A DNA stretch of 64,000 nucleotides from Cyanobacteria bacterium TGS_CYA1 (GCA_026129135.1 JAHCIQ010000007.1:1-64000), one strand, 5' to 3'. Counted from the first letter of the stretch, positions 17,596-26,383 are shown. Notes: generated by a model not told the origin, from the sequence alone. Numbers and translations are program-made.

Positions 17596-18144
17596 GTGAA
17601 ACTAAATATAGACGAGATTGCATCGCTCAAGCAAAAGCGCTTGAACTTAGACTTTTGCGAAGACATGGATATTGCCGAACTGGAAGATCCAGGGACAGTG
17701 AGCGGTTCTATTACTCTATCCATCAACGCTGGTGGAGTGAAAATGGTCGGCACGCTGGAAACGGTGCTCGAGCTGACTTGCGACGTATGCCTGCAACCTT
17801 TCGTTCTTCCTCTTGAAATTGACCTGGAAGAACAGTTTGTCTATAAGCGTGCTCAGGTCTCAAGTCGTTATGATGATGACCTGGAAGATGATCACGGTTA
17901 CACAAAAGAAAAAGAACTTAATCCAGAAGACTTTTTTGAAGTCTTGCCAGATGACAAGAACCTCGATGTGAGCGATATTGTTTATCAGGCAGTAATTTTG
18001 AGCCTGCCCGCATTCGCACACTGTGGCGAGTCTTGCCCCGGCGTCCCCTTAAAAACCCAGGCAGCCGTACAGCCTGAATCTGGCGACAAAATCGACCCTC
18101 GCTGGGAAAGTTTGAAGAGTCTGTTTCAAAATAAAGAAAATTGA
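17596..18144 (+). CDS. yceD: YceD/DUF177 family protein
   Basis: A 182-residue acidic protein of the DUF177 family, nearly always encoded immediately before rpmF. The conserved block ELTCDVCLQPFVLPLE (residues about 57-72) is visible, with a later AHCGESCPG segment. YceD homologues are implicated in 23S rRNA processing or ribosome assembly in plants and bacteria. GTG 17596 is supported by AGGAG 8 nt upstream. Here it leads the classical ribosome/lipid cluster yceD-rpmF-plsX-fabD. Confidence 0.88.
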   Translation: MKLNIDEIASLKQKRLNLDFCEDMDIAELEDPGTVSGSITLSINAGGVKMVGTLETVLELTCDVCLQPFVLPLEIDLEEQFVYKRAQVSSRYDDDLEDDHGYTKEKELNPEDFFEVLPDDKNLDVSDIVYQAVILSLPAFAHCGESCPGVPLKTQAAVQPESGDKIDPRWESLKSLFQNKEN

Positions 18145-18205
18145 TGTCTTCTCGATGTACTAATAGGCATATTTAGTAGATAATTACTAACCTGCTTATA
18201 TCGCC

Positions 18206-18225
18206 CGCCCGAATTTTTTCGAGCG
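18206..18225 (+). other. hairpin in the rpmF leader
   Basis: CGCCCGAA-TTTT-TTCGAGCG forms an 8-bp stem with one C-A mismatch and a TTTT loop, 25 nt upstream of the rpmF ATG. It could be a weak terminator, a processing site or an L32 control element. Nothing further supports a choice. Confidence 0.35.
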
Positions 18226-18250
18226 TCTCACTTTTAGAAGGAACGCAACA

Positions 18251-18436
18251 ATGGCTTGCCCGAAGAAGAAAACTTCACACCAGAAACAACATTCCAGAAG
18301 AGCTAACTGGAAAGCAATCAAGACCACAGTATCCAAATGCTCGAATTGTGGCTCACCAGCTAAATCTCACCAGGTCTGCCCCGAATGCGATTACTATCGC
18401 GGTCGTCCTGCTTTCAGAAGCGATTCAGTTTTTTAA
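18251..18436 (+). CDS. rpmF: 50S ribosomal protein L32 (zinc form)
   Basis: A 61-residue protein beginning MACPKKKTSHQKQHSRR, diagnostic of bL32. A four-cysteine zinc site is formed by CSNC and CPEC, so this is the zinc-containing version. It lies between yceD and plsX as in many bacteria. A purine-rich AAGGAA precedes the ATG. Confidence 0.97.
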   Translation: MACPKKKTSHQKQHSRRANWKAIKTTVSKCSNCGSPAKSHQVCPECDYYRGRPAFRSDSVF

Positions 18437-18493
18437 GTCTAAAACAACTTCGATTTTCTTCTTGAAAGCCTGAGGCAAGGATCTGAGCACACT

Positions 18494-19606
18494 ATGATAA
18501 GAATTGCCATTGACGCCATGGGCGGCGACCACGCGCCCAGAGAGGTGGTCCTTGGGTCGGTAATTGCGGCAAAAGAATATGGAATCGCGATTCAACTCGT
18601 GGGTCCTCCCGATGTCATAAGCGCCGAATTGAAACGCAATTCAGTAAAAGAAGTGCTTGGCGGTCGTAGCCCCGAGTCGATGAATATAAGCATAGTTGCC
18701 GCTTCCGAAGTGGTTGAAATGGGCGAAAAGCCAAGTCGTGCGGTTCTCAAGAAAAAAGACAGTTCTATATTAGTAGCTACCAAACAAGTGGCAAAAGGCG
18801 AAGCAGACGGAGTAGTAGCTGCAGGTTCCACTGGCGCAGCAGCAGTAGCAGCTCAAATTGCCCTGGGCAAATTGCAGGGTGCAGACAAAGCAGCCATTTG
18901 TGTTGGCATGCCTACTATAAATAATGAGCCGTGTTTATTACTGGACGGTGGCGCAAGTGTAGATTGCAGCGCCGAAGAGCTATATCACTTTGGTGTTATG
19001 GGCTCCGTTCTTTTTAAAGGACTCTATAACACGGCACAACCAAGAGTCGGTCTGCTCAATATCGGGACCGAAGAAACCAAGGGAAATGACCTGGTTCGCG
19101 ACGCCTACAAGATTTTTTCCGAAAGCAAAGGTCTGAATTTCATAGGATTCGTCGAAGGTCGAGATTATCCTCTTGGAAAAGTAGATGTTGTAGTGACTGA
19201 TGGATTTACAGGCAACGTGTCTTTGAAAACTGCAGAAGGCATTGCCCGCATGATGAGCCAGATTTTGCGCCAGGAACTGATGAGTTCTATTCGCGGCAAA
19301 GTAGCTGGCATTATGGCAGAACCTTATCTCAAAGCGCTCAAAGCAAGAGTCGACCATAACGAACTTGGCGGTGCACTTTTGCTTGGTGTCAAAGGTGTTT
19401 ATGTAATCGCGCATGGCGGCTCGAAACACACCGCTATAAAAAATGCCATTCGCGTGGCTAAAGACATGGTCATCGCGAACGTAATTAAAAAAATGGAGCA
19501 GGCGCTCAAAGTAGACAGCACTCAAAACGGCAACGGCAACGGCAGCGACCATAACGATGCCGATTCCGATGGTAAAAAAAAAGTTAGTGCAGCTGAAAGC
19601 AGATAG
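18494..19606 (+). CDS. plsX: phosphate acyltransferase PlsX
   Basis: A 370-residue enzyme that makes acyl-phosphate from acyl-ACP, feeding PlsY for the first acylation of glycerol-3-phosphate. Hallmarks are IAIDAMGGDHAPREVV, AAGSTGAAAVAAQ, LLNIGTEETKGN, FVEGRDYPLGKVDVVV-type segment and VTDGFTGNVSLKTAEG. The last 25 or so residues form a hydrophilic N/G/D-rich tail (NGNGNGSDHNDADSDGKKK) not needed for catalysis and encoded by a short AACGGC repeat near 19527. Confidence 0.95.
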   Translation: MIRIAIDAMGGDHAPREVVLGSVIAAKEYGIAIQLVGPPDVISAELKRNSVKEVLGGRSPESMNISIVAASEVVEMGEKPSRAVLKKKDSSILVATKQVAKGEADGVVAAGSTGAAAVAAQIALGKLQGADKAAICVGMPTINNEPCLLLDGGASVDCSAEELYHFGVMGSVLFKGLYNTAQPRVGLLNIGTEETKGNDLVRDAYKIFSESKGLNFIGFVEGRDYPLGKVDVVVTDGFTGNVSLKTAEGIARMMSQILRQELMSSIRGKVAGIMAEPYLKALKARVDHNELGGALLLGVKGVYVIAHGGSKHTAIKNAIRVAKDMVIANVIKKMEQALKVDSTQNGNGNGSDHNDADSDGKKKVSAAESR

Positions 19607-19646
19607 CCCGCACTAAATGTAGTGGCGCGTAAAAAGGAAGAAACGA

Positions 19647-20606
19647 ATGGCTAAGTTGGCATGCTTGTTCCCCGGACAAGGTTCGCAATCTGTCGGCATG
19701 GGAAAAGATCTGTACGAGAATTGCGCTGAAGCAAAAACGCTTCTGGATCAGTTCGACCAATTCAGCAAAGCTTCGTCGATGCAAGCAGCAATCACAACTC
19801 TTTGTTTCGACGGTCCTGATACTGAACTCAAACGTACTATAAATACGCAGCCGACAATCATGGCTGTTTCGCTTGCCGCCTGGGCGTGCTATGTGCAAAA
19901 AGGCGGACCCAAGCCGCATTTCGTCGCCGGTCACAGCCTGGGAGAGATTTCAGCCCTTGCTGCTTGTGGAACACTGAGCAACGAAGACGCTTTCAAACTA
20001 GTATTGAAGCGCGCTTCGCTCATGGAAAACTGTCCTAAAGGAGCTATGGCAGCAGTGCTCAAACTGAGCGCCTCCGCGCTCAAAGAAGTGGTGGACGCGG
20101 TTTCGACCAGCGAAAAACAAGTAGTGATTGCCAACTTGAATACGCACGAGCAACTGGTAATCTCAGGAGATCCAGACAAAGTGAGCGAAGCTTGCGCCAA
20201 AGTAAAAGAAAAAGGTGGCAAAGCCATTCCTCTGCCAGTCGGTGGTGCATTCCATTCACCGCTCATGCACGAAGCTTCGGTAACCTTTTCAGAGCTTTTA
20301 AAAGAAACAAATTTCGGCGATGCCAAATATCGGGTGGTGCAAAACTTCGATGCCAAGGCGCATCAAAAAGGTGACGAGCTCAAGGCTAATCTCGACAAAC
20401 AGATGGAAAACGCAGTGCGCTGGTATGAATCAATCGAATACATGGTAAGTCAGGGCGTTGATACTTTTGTCGAAATAGGTCCGGGTACGGTGCTTACCGG
20501 ACTGGTCAAAAAAATCGACGCCAATGTTCGAGTATTCAACATCAACGACAAAGCAAGTCTAGAAGCCACTCTTGAGAATCTAAAACTGGAAGGCGCGCTT
20601 ACTTAA
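19647..20606 (+). CDS. fabD: malonyl-CoA:ACP transacylase FabD
   Basis: A 319-residue malonyltransferase that loads malonyl onto ACP for fatty-acid elongation. It shows LFPGQGSQSVGMGKDLYE at the N terminus, the active-site GHSLGE (Ser nucleophile), the PVGGAFHSPLM histidine region and a C-terminal EIGPGTVLTGL. It lies 40 nt after plsX. No fabH, fabG or acpP follows, so the cluster stops here. The stop codon abuts the stop of the convergent exported-protein gene with no intervening base. Confidence 0.96.
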   Translation: MAKLACLFPGQGSQSVGMGKDLYENCAEAKTLLDQFDQFSKASSMQAAITTLCFDGPDTELKRTINTQPTIMAVSLAAWACYVQKGGPKPHFVAGHSLGEISALAACGTLSNEDAFKLVLKRASLMENCPKGAMAAVLKLSASALKEVVDAVSTSEKQVVIANLNTHEQLVISGDPDKVSEACAKVKEKGGKAIPLPVGGAFHSPLMHEASVTFSELLKETNFGDAKYRVVQNFDAKAHQKGDELKANLDKQMENAVRWYESIEYMVSQGVDTFVEIGPGTVLTGLVKKIDANVRVFNINDKASLEATLENLKLEGALT

Positions 20607-21191
20607 TTACTGCCCGCTGTTCTGTTTTTGATTCTGGTTCTGGTTCTGGCTCTGGTTTTGATTCTGATTGTTTTGATTTTGATTCGAATTGGAACTCGAG
20701 TCGGCATCAGCGTAAGTGATGGCGCCACCACTTGAATTATATTGAAGTGCACCACCGGCTCCTCGCTGAATCGAAGCGTTGGCATTTTGTCCAGGATAAT
20801 AGACATTGCCTTGAGGACGATTCTGTCTTTGCTGATTCTGCTGATTGTTCACCCGGTACATAACTTTGCGCTGAATACTGGGCTTTATCTTGTCTGGTGC
20901 ATTGCCATAATAAAAGTTATCGCCTGCGGTCTTTACATTGCGTCCAAGAGAAACGGACGGAAGATTGGGGTTGAGCGCATAGCCTCGATTTACTCCGCGG
21001 GCAGAATCAGACATAGTGCCTGGAGAGATATAAGTAGAGTCGTGGTTGTTGAGTCCGATTGAGCCCTGGTTGGTCACACGCGAACTGCCATAGTTATATG
21101 AATAGCCTTGAGCGAAAGCGGGGCTGGCTGCAAGTCCAATAGCCAGACCAACTACGAAAGGCAACAATTGCAACTCTTTTAAGATATTCAT
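20607..21191 (-). CDS. secreted N/Q/S-rich low-complexity protein
   Basis: A 194-residue protein starting MNILKELQLLPFVVGLAIGL with a signal peptide ending about ASPAFAQG (residue 28). The mature part has Tyr/Asn/Ser-rich segments, and the C-terminal 30 residues are almost only Asn, Gln, Ser and Lys. No enzyme domain is visible. Extracytoplasmic N/Q-rich tails may act in adhesion or matrix assembly, but that is only a possibility. ATG 21191 is preferred over an ATG at 21236 because it starts the signal peptide. It converges on fabD with zero spacing. Confidence 0.7.
   Translation of the reverse strand: MNILKELQLLPFVVGLAIGLAASPAFAQGYSYNYGSSRVTNQGSIGLNNHDSTYISPGTMSDSARGVNRGYALNPNLPSVSLGRNVKTAGDNFYYGNAPDKIKPSIQRKVMYRVNNQQNQQRQNRPQGNVYYPGQNANASIQRGAGGALQYNSSGGAITYADADSSSNSNQNQNNQNQNQSQNQNQNQKQNSGQ
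20610..20700. repeat. hexamer-like coding repeat for the N/Q-rich tail
   Basis: Degenerate runs of TTCTGG/TTTGAT-type hexamers. On the minus strand they encode alternating Gln-Asn dipeptides of the secreted protein's C terminus. Confidence 0.7.
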
Positions 21192-21375
21192 ATAGATAGA
21201 ACCTGTGGCTGAAAAGTTAGTAACAATATGCCCCAAATTGCATTATCTGAATAGATAAGCAGGGCATTGAGCAAGAAAATGCTCGAAAATAGCTGGACTA
21301 GTTAGTAAGTTGCCTGAAAGTTAAATGAATGATTTCAGGATATCACGTTGCCAAGAGAATACAAGTAAAATATCG

Positions 21376-22935
21376 ATGCCAATGATTAAATCAATGCTTT
21401 TGCTTTTACTCTTACTTCTGAGCACGAGCCAAGCTCAAGCCAAAGTCAAGATTCCCGCAGTGTTTGGCACCAACGCTATTTTGCAGCGTGGCGTGCCAGT
21501 GAAAGTCTGGGGCTGGAGCGAGCCGAACGCCAATATTGAAGGCACTCTTCAAGGACCAAATTCATTCGAGCACGAAAAGATTGTGGCTAAAGCAGACAAG
21601 CTGGGCAAATACAATCTTGTGTTCAAACCCAAAGAAGCAGGCGGTCCCTACACTCTGAGCGTAAGTGACGAAAAGGACAAAGCCCAATCGACAAACTTAT
21701 ATTTTGGCGAAGTATGGCTCTGCTCGGGTCAATCCAATTTCTTGACCTCGCTTACTGAAGAAAAATTGCTTGACGATGCCACCAAAGAAGGCTTTTCGCC
21801 CACAATCAGATTTTTCGCTCCAGAACCGCATCTGAACACGACTCCAGAATATGACAATGACACGAAATGGCAAGCTCTGGACGAAAAAACAGCTCCAGAT
21901 ACTTCAGCGCTGGCTTTTTACTTTTCGAATAAATTGCAAAAGACTTTGAACGTTCCCGTCGGACTTCTTTTGTGCGCAGCTCCTGGTGCCAAGGTTCAAT
22001 CGTTGTCACGTATGCAGGGCTTGCGTGCGTTTCGCGAAGGACGTGCCGCTCTGGCCGACTTCAACACCAATTTTCCCGAGGCTGGCGCCAGCCCAGAAAA
22101 GCTCGACTTCCCTCACGAAGTGCACCGCATCTTGATCGAAGGCGGTGGCGGCGAGAAAAGCAAAGAAGACATGGAAAAGGTCAAAGGCAGAAGTTACCTT
22201 CTTTTCAAGTCTGCCACTTCGATTTACAACACGATGATCGCTCCTGTAGCAGGCTTTCCAATTAAAGGCGTACTCTGGTATCAAGGCGAAACGAATATGC
22301 GCGAACCGGCGACTTATCTGAGCTTTTTTACTGGACTTGTTCAAGACTGGCGCAATGTGTGGGAAATTCCTAAATTGCCTTTTCTGTTCATTCAGATGCC
22401 ACCATTTGGTGAGCGCGGCAGCGCGCCCAATTTGTACAGTGTGGGAGCCATTTTTCGCAACATCCAGAGCAAGACCGGTCTATATCCATACACATTCATG
22501 GTTCCTGCTATCGACAGTTGCAATAACCAGAAGAATCCGAATTTCCATGCCTCTAACAAGAAGTTGCTAGGTGCACGCTTGTGCAATGCAGCACTTGCCA
22601 CACAATATGGAAAACCCGCTGTTTATCGCTCTCCCAAAGTAGAAGAGTGTCGTCTCGAGGACAACAAAGTACGAGTAACTTTCAAATATATAGGTAAGGG
22701 ACTAAAGGTCAACGGCACGTCGCTAAAAGGCTTTGCCATTGCCGGCGGTGACAAAAAATTGCACTGGGCGCAGGCAAAACTCGATGGTGACAGTGTTCTT
22801 GTTTGGTCACCTGAGGTCAATGCGCCAAAAATTCTCACCTATGGTTGGGACAACAATCCTGAAGTGAACCTGTTCTCGCTAGACTCACTGCCGGTCGAGC
22901 CTTTCAGAGAAGAGTTGTCAGTGCAAAAGAGATAG
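21376..22935 (+). CDS. secreted sialate O-acetylesterase-like (SGNH/SASA) esterase
   Basis: A 519-residue protein with a signal peptide (MPMIKSM plus poly-Leu, cleavage after AQA) and an overall resemblance to bacterial sialate O-acetylesterase-like carbohydrate esterases. These have an N-terminal beta domain (NAILQRGVPVKVWGWSEP) and a split SGNH hydrolase. Block I is WLCSGQSNF with the nucleophile Ser; GVLWYQGETNM is the oxyanion block. The usual C-terminal DxxH-P is NFHASNK here, so the catalytic acid seems changed to Asn while His remains. Possible substrates are acetylated glycans. The frame is open from 21325; I chose ATG 21376 because it begins the signal peptide. Confidence 0.75.
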   Translation: MPMIKSMLLLLLLLLSTSQAQAKVKIPAVFGTNAILQRGVPVKVWGWSEPNANIEGTLQGPNSFEHEKIVAKADKLGKYNLVFKPKEAGGPYTLSVSDEKDKAQSTNLYFGEVWLCSGQSNFLTSLTEEKLLDDATKEGFSPTIRFFAPEPHLNTTPEYDNDTKWQALDEKTAPDTSALAFYFSNKLQKTLNVPVGLLLCAAPGAKVQSLSRMQGLRAFREGRAALADFNTNFPEAGASPEKLDFPHEVHRILIEGGGGEKSKEDMEKVKGRSYLLFKSATSIYNTMIAPVAGFPIKGVLWYQGETNMREPATYLSFFTGLVQDWRNVWEIPKLPFLFIQMPPFGERGSAPNLYSVGAIFRNIQSKTGLYPYTFMVPAIDSCNNQKNPNFHASNKKLLGARLCNAALATQYGKPAVYRSPKVEECRLEDNKVRVTFKYIGKGLKVNGTSLKGFAIAGGDKKLHWAQAKLDGDSVLVWSPEVNAPKILTYGWDNNPEVNLFSLDSLPVEPFREELSVQKR

Positions 22936-23280
22936 CCCAAAGATCTGATAATTCAGAGTCCTGTTTCAAATTTATTGCCACTTGATTTCAAAGCCCGAAG
23001 AGCCCTTGACATAAAGAGCTTCCAGCTTTTCGTCCGGATATATTTGGGGTAGCCAGAAGAGATATAAGCGCTTAAAATATTAGCTTTATTTAATACTCGC
23101 GATAGCCGCAACTGGAGCCGATTCTATGACCGTTTCTAGTAATTAGTAAAAAAAGCGCGCAAAGTTTAGGGTTAACTACTTCATTCAGCAGGAATATTTA
23201 AGCTATGATTCCACCATCGATTAACGTTAGATTTGATCGATATTTTCAAGATTAGGTCAATGCGAGGGAGTGATTACTAT
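22936..23280. other. 345-bp intergenic region before the SLH protein
   Basis: No gene or known RNA is recognised. TATGAT at 23214-23219 could be a -10 element for the SLH gene, but no good -35 stands at the right distance. ATCGAT occurs on both sides of the probable transcription start (23216 and 23236 neighbourhood). The long AT-rich upstream region suggests strong or regulated expression. Confidence 0.4.
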
Positions 23281-23838
23281 ATGAAAAAGGGGTTGGTCTT
23301 ACTTACCGCAGCCGCTGCCGTAAGTCTAAGCACCTTAATAGGAACGCCAGCTAACGCTCAAGGCGCCAACGATGTCAGCGAACTTACCGACGTTGTCGGT
23401 AACGAATGGGCTTACAACGCTCTCAAAGAGCTCGTCAACAACCCATGCCACATCCTCGTCGGTTATCCCGACAGAACATTCCGTGGTCAAAAGTCCGCAA
23501 CACGTTTTGAACTTGCAGCTGCTTTGTACAAATACGAGCAGTGCATCGTCGAGCGTTTGAATCAGAAAGCTGATAAGGCAGACCTTGAAAAGTTTGCAGC
23601 ATTATTGGAAGAGTTCAGAGGCGAGCTTGCTAAGCTCAAAGCCCGTGTAGACGACTTGGAAAGACGTATGAAATTGGTAGAGGACAAAAACCTCGAACAA
23701 GATATGCGTCTTGCTTATGCTGAGCGTCAAAAAGGCTTCCTCTGGGAGCGCGTAGTGAAAGGTACATTCATCGACGTTCGTGATATCGGAGTCGGTGTCG
23801 GACGCGGCGCTCGCGCTGTGTACGAGTACTTGTTCTAA
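23281..23838 (+). CDS. secreted SLH-domain coiled-coil protein (truncated Som-porin-like architecture)
   Basis: A 185-residue protein with a clear signal peptide (MKKGLVLLTAAAAVSLS...ANAQG). It is followed by one SLH domain (about 30-85, with WAYNALKELV and the YPDRTFRG motif) and an alpha-helical coiled coil (about 90-140, heptad pattern in LEKFAALLEEFRGELAKLKA). In cyanobacterial SomA/SomB porins the same SLH plus coiled coil precedes a beta barrel of several hundred residues. Here only about 45 residues follow, so the barrel is missing. It may tether the outer membrane to peptidoglycan or oligomerise with full-length porins. GAGGGAG about 10 nt upstream supports ATG 23281 over 23233. A strong terminator follows. 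Confidence 0.82.
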   Translation: MKKGLVLLTAAAAVSLSTLIGTPANAQGANDVSELTDVVGNEWAYNALKELVNNPCHILVGYPDRTFRGQKSATRFELAAALYKYEQCIVERLNQKADKADLEKFAALLEEFRGELAKLKARVDDLERRMKLVEDKNLEQDMRLAYAERQKGFLWERVVKGTFIDVRDIGVGVGRGARAVYEYLF

Positions 23839-23902
23839 ACTCGCAACAAGCTCACAAATCGAACTAATTAAGAACTTGGACCTGACCTAGTCTATAGTTT
23901 GG

Positions 23903-23932
23903 ACTCCCGCTAGTTTTCTGGCGGGAGTTCTT
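23903..23932 (+). terminator. rho-independent-like terminator after the SLH gene
   Basis: An 11-bp stem (ACTCCCGCTAG with CTGGCGGGAGT, one G-U pair) closes on a TTTT loop at 23914-23917 and is followed by TCTT. It is in the right place to end the SLH transcript before the inositol-phosphatase gene. Confidence 0.8.
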
Positions 23933-23963
23933 GCTGCCTGTACTAATAAGAGGCTGAGAAAAA

Positions 23964-24755
23964 ATGACCACAACCCTCTCGAAAGAACTTGCATTCGTCA
24001 AAGACCTCTGTGGCACCACAGGCGGCATCGCCATGCGTTACTTCAACCAGGGCGACGATGTTTCTCAAGTCAAGGACAAAGCAGACGGCACCCCGGTTAC
24101 TCGGGCAGACAAAGAAATCGAACGTTATATAAGAGACGCCCTTGCCAGAGAGTTTCCTCTCGACATCATCCTGGGAGAAGAAGAGTCCAGAGCTGAAGAG
24201 CTTCAGGTCAAAAGTTCGAAGCGTCGCTGGATTATCGACCCTATTGACGGCACTTTCAACTATGCTCGCGGCATTCCCATCTTTTCAACTCTAATTGCTC
24301 TAGAAGAAAACGACGATATTATCCTTGGTGTCATTCACAACCCCGCCCTCGACGACCTTTATTACGCGTCAAGGGGTGAAGGCGCTTACAAGAACGGCAA
24401 GAGACTTTCCGTTTCCAGTATAAGTGACCTTTCAAAATCGATGCTCAATTATGGAAGTCCCAAAAGACTGCTCGAGCTGGGCTATTGGCCCAAGCTCACC
24501 GACCTCATCGGTCGAACAGCTCGTCAAGGGGGTTTTGGTGACTATCTCAGTTTTGCATTCGTACTTGAAGGCAAAGCCGAAGCTTCTATCGAAGTGGGAC
24601 TTAAACCCTGGGATCTCGCTCCAATGAAAATTCTCGCTCAAGAAGCAGGAGGAGTATTTTTCGACTTCGATGGTGGCGAGTCCGTTTTCCAGGGCAGTTG
24701 CGTCATCGCCAACCAGGCGATAGGCAAGACCCTGAGAGAGTTTTTGCTTTCCTGA
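23964..24755 (+). CDS. suhB: inositol monophosphatase-family phosphatase
   Basis: A 263-residue lithium-sensitive phosphatase-family protein. Metal-binding motifs are in order: GEEES (Glu), IIDPIDGTFNYARG (the family DPIDGTxN signature) and WDLAPMKILAQEAGG. Members dephosphorylate inositol-1-phosphate, fructose-1,6-bisphosphate or histidinol phosphate; the substrate is not decided here. It sits between a terminator and a histidine kinase gene whose start is 45 nt downstream. The symbol is a family label. Confidence 0.86.
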   Translation: MTTTLSKELAFVKDLCGTTGGIAMRYFNQGDDVSQVKDKADGTPVTRADKEIERYIRDALAREFPLDIILGEEESRAEELQVKSSKRRWIIDPIDGTFNYARGIPIFSTLIALEENDDIILGVIHNPALDDLYYASRGEGAYKNGKRLSVSSISDLSKSMLNYGSPKRLLELGYWPKLTDLIGRTARQGGFGDYLSFAFVLEGKAEASIEVGLKPWDLAPMKILAQEAGGVFFDFDGGESVFQGSCVIANQAIGKTLREFLLS

Positions 24756-24800
24756 ATCTAGTTATAAAGTAAAATTGCGCAAGAATCGAGGAAATCTTCG

Positions 24801-25928
24801 GTGGATAAAGCCGGCTGGTCCAAAACTCTGCAATTTCGTATGACGCTGGCGATGACATTGTCGGGGCTTGTGCCTATTTTCGGCTGCCACATAATAATGT
24901 TCGGGGCTTCGCACGACATCATTCCTACCTTCATGTCGCTTCTGCCCTGGTATCTTCCACTTGCAGCACTGCTTATTCTGGTCAACTGGTTTTTGGCCAA
25001 GCTCATACTAAAACCCATTAACAGACTTATAGAAGCAGCCACCAAGCTCGCATCGATGGATATCCGAACCCGTCTTGAAACTGATGCCGACGAATCTACC
25101 GAAACGCTCGAACTCAGAAAATCGTTCAACAAACTACTCAATAGGCTTGAAGAGTCGCTCAACAGCCAGTGTCAATTTGTAGCAGACGCAAGTCACGAGC
25201 TTCGTACTCCACTCACCTCTATTCAAGGCTATACCAAATTGCTGATGAGAAGAGGCGATAACATCGATGCGTCCTTATTGTCAGAAGCTCTTCAAACTGT
25301 CACCGATGAATCAGGTCGTCTAATTCGGCTTGTATCCGACCTCTTGCAATTAGCCAGAGCGGACGCGGGGCAATCGATTATTGCCCAGAAAGAAATCATA
25401 GATTTGCGCGATGTAGTAAGAAGCGTTGAAGACACAGTCACCATGGTCGCTCCCGAGCAAGTCGAAGTGCAATTCATCGTTCCCAAATCGCCAGTCTGGA
25501 TGGATGCAGACATGGACAAGCTGAAACAAGTATTTTTGAATCTTTCGAACAACGCTGTCAAAGCCACACAAGCCGGTGGCAAAGTTACTGTCACTTTGCG
25601 CGCCTCGAACGATACTGCAATCGTTCGCGTAATCGATACAGGTATAGGTATCGCTCCTGCCGATCAACAGCGCATCTTCGACCGCTTTTACAGAGTAGAG
25701 CGCTCACGCACCAGAAGCAAAACCTATGGCGGCGGAACCGGTCTTGGTCTTGCCATTGCCCTCACCATCATAAAAGCGCATGGCGGCAGCATCGAGCTAG
25801 AATCGGAACTCAATAAAGGTTCGACCTTCACAGTCAAATTACCAATGGCTAAAGTCGAAACTGACGACGACGATAAAGACGCTACACCGTTTTCAGAAAC
25901 AGAAGAAGAGGCCAAAATACACGATTGA
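24801..25928 (+). CDS. membrane sensor histidine kinase (orphan)
   Basis: A 375-residue kinase. It has two transmembrane helices (about 16-35 and 48-68) with only a short periplasmic loop, then HAMP (about 69-120) and HisKA with the phospho-acceptor at H132 in DASHELRTPLTS. The HATPase_c domain shows N, G1 and G2 boxes (NLSNNAVKAT, DTGIGIAP, GGTGLGLAI). The tail is acidic. No response regulator is adjacent, so the partner lies elsewhere. GTG 24801 follows GAGGA by about 8 nt. Its TGA overlaps the next gene's TTG start (TTGA), indicating coupling. Confidence 0.92.
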   Translation: MDKAGWSKTLQFRMTLAMTLSGLVPIFGCHIIMFGASHDIIPTFMSLLPWYLPLAALLILVNWFLAKLILKPINRLIEAATKLASMDIRTRLETDADESTETLELRKSFNKLLNRLEESLNSQCQFVADASHELRTPLTSIQGYTKLLMRRGDNIDASLLSEALQTVTDESGRLIRLVSDLLQLARADAGQSIIAQKEIIDLRDVVRSVEDTVTMVAPEQVEVQFIVPKSPVWMDADMDKLKQVFLNLSNNAVKATQAGGKVTVTLRASNDTAIVRVIDTGIGIAPADQQRIFDRFYRVERSRTRSKTYGGGTGLGLAIALTIIKAHGGSIELESELNKGSTFTVKLPMAKVETDDDDKDATPFSETEEEAKIHD

Positions 25929-26356
25929 AATCAGACCTGAATAAACCGCTCAATATCATCAAAGCTTTTGGCTTTTCTTTGATAATTTGCATCTGTGTGT
26001 GGCTTCTGTTCAATCTTGGTTTGAACAAAACTTTCGCGAATTTAGGATCTATGATTTTTTGCGGTGCCGATAAAGGTATCGCTGAAACAAATGACTTCAT
26101 TGAAAAATTGCGCAAAATCGGAAAACCGTCAGAATTCGATCTTTTCAAATCAGTCTGGCCCGCATTTCTTTTCCTTTTCATCACCGAAGCTTTGATCATG
26201 CACAAAAAACTAGCGGGCTCTCTCGCAAGCAAGAGTTCAATCATTTTGAACCAAGTGAAGTTCGTTGCGCTTGTTCTGTTTACAGCAACAACGGCGTTTT
26301 CTATTTCTGCACTTCTAGAATACAACTGCCTTCTTCAAGCAGTACGTTCATTGTGA
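25925..26356 (+). CDS. small multi-pass membrane protein coupled to the histidine kinase
   Basis: A 143-residue hydrophobic protein with about three transmembrane helices (about 13-33, 77-92, 110-130). It overlaps the kinase stop by 4 nt (TTGA), a strong sign of translational coupling. It may be an accessory signalling or membrane component for that kinase. I do not recognise a family. The start codon is TTG. Confidence 0.65.
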   Translation: MKSDLNKPLNIIKAFGFSLIICICVWLLFNLGLNKTFANLGSMIFCGADKGIAETNDFIEKLRKIGKPSEFDLFKSVWPAFLFLFITEALIMHKKLAGSLASKSSIILNQVKFVALVLFTATTAFSISALLEYNCLLQAVRSL

Positions 26357-26383
26357 TTCGTTTCAAGTTTTAAGCAGAAAAGA

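Noticed and set aside
18980-19552. A 190-residue minus-strand ORF inside plsX
   Set aside because: Antisense shadow of a well-supported gene.
23006-23011. TTGACA as -35 for the SLH gene
   Set aside because: No -10-like hexamer stands 15-19 nt downstream, and it is about 270 bp from the gene.
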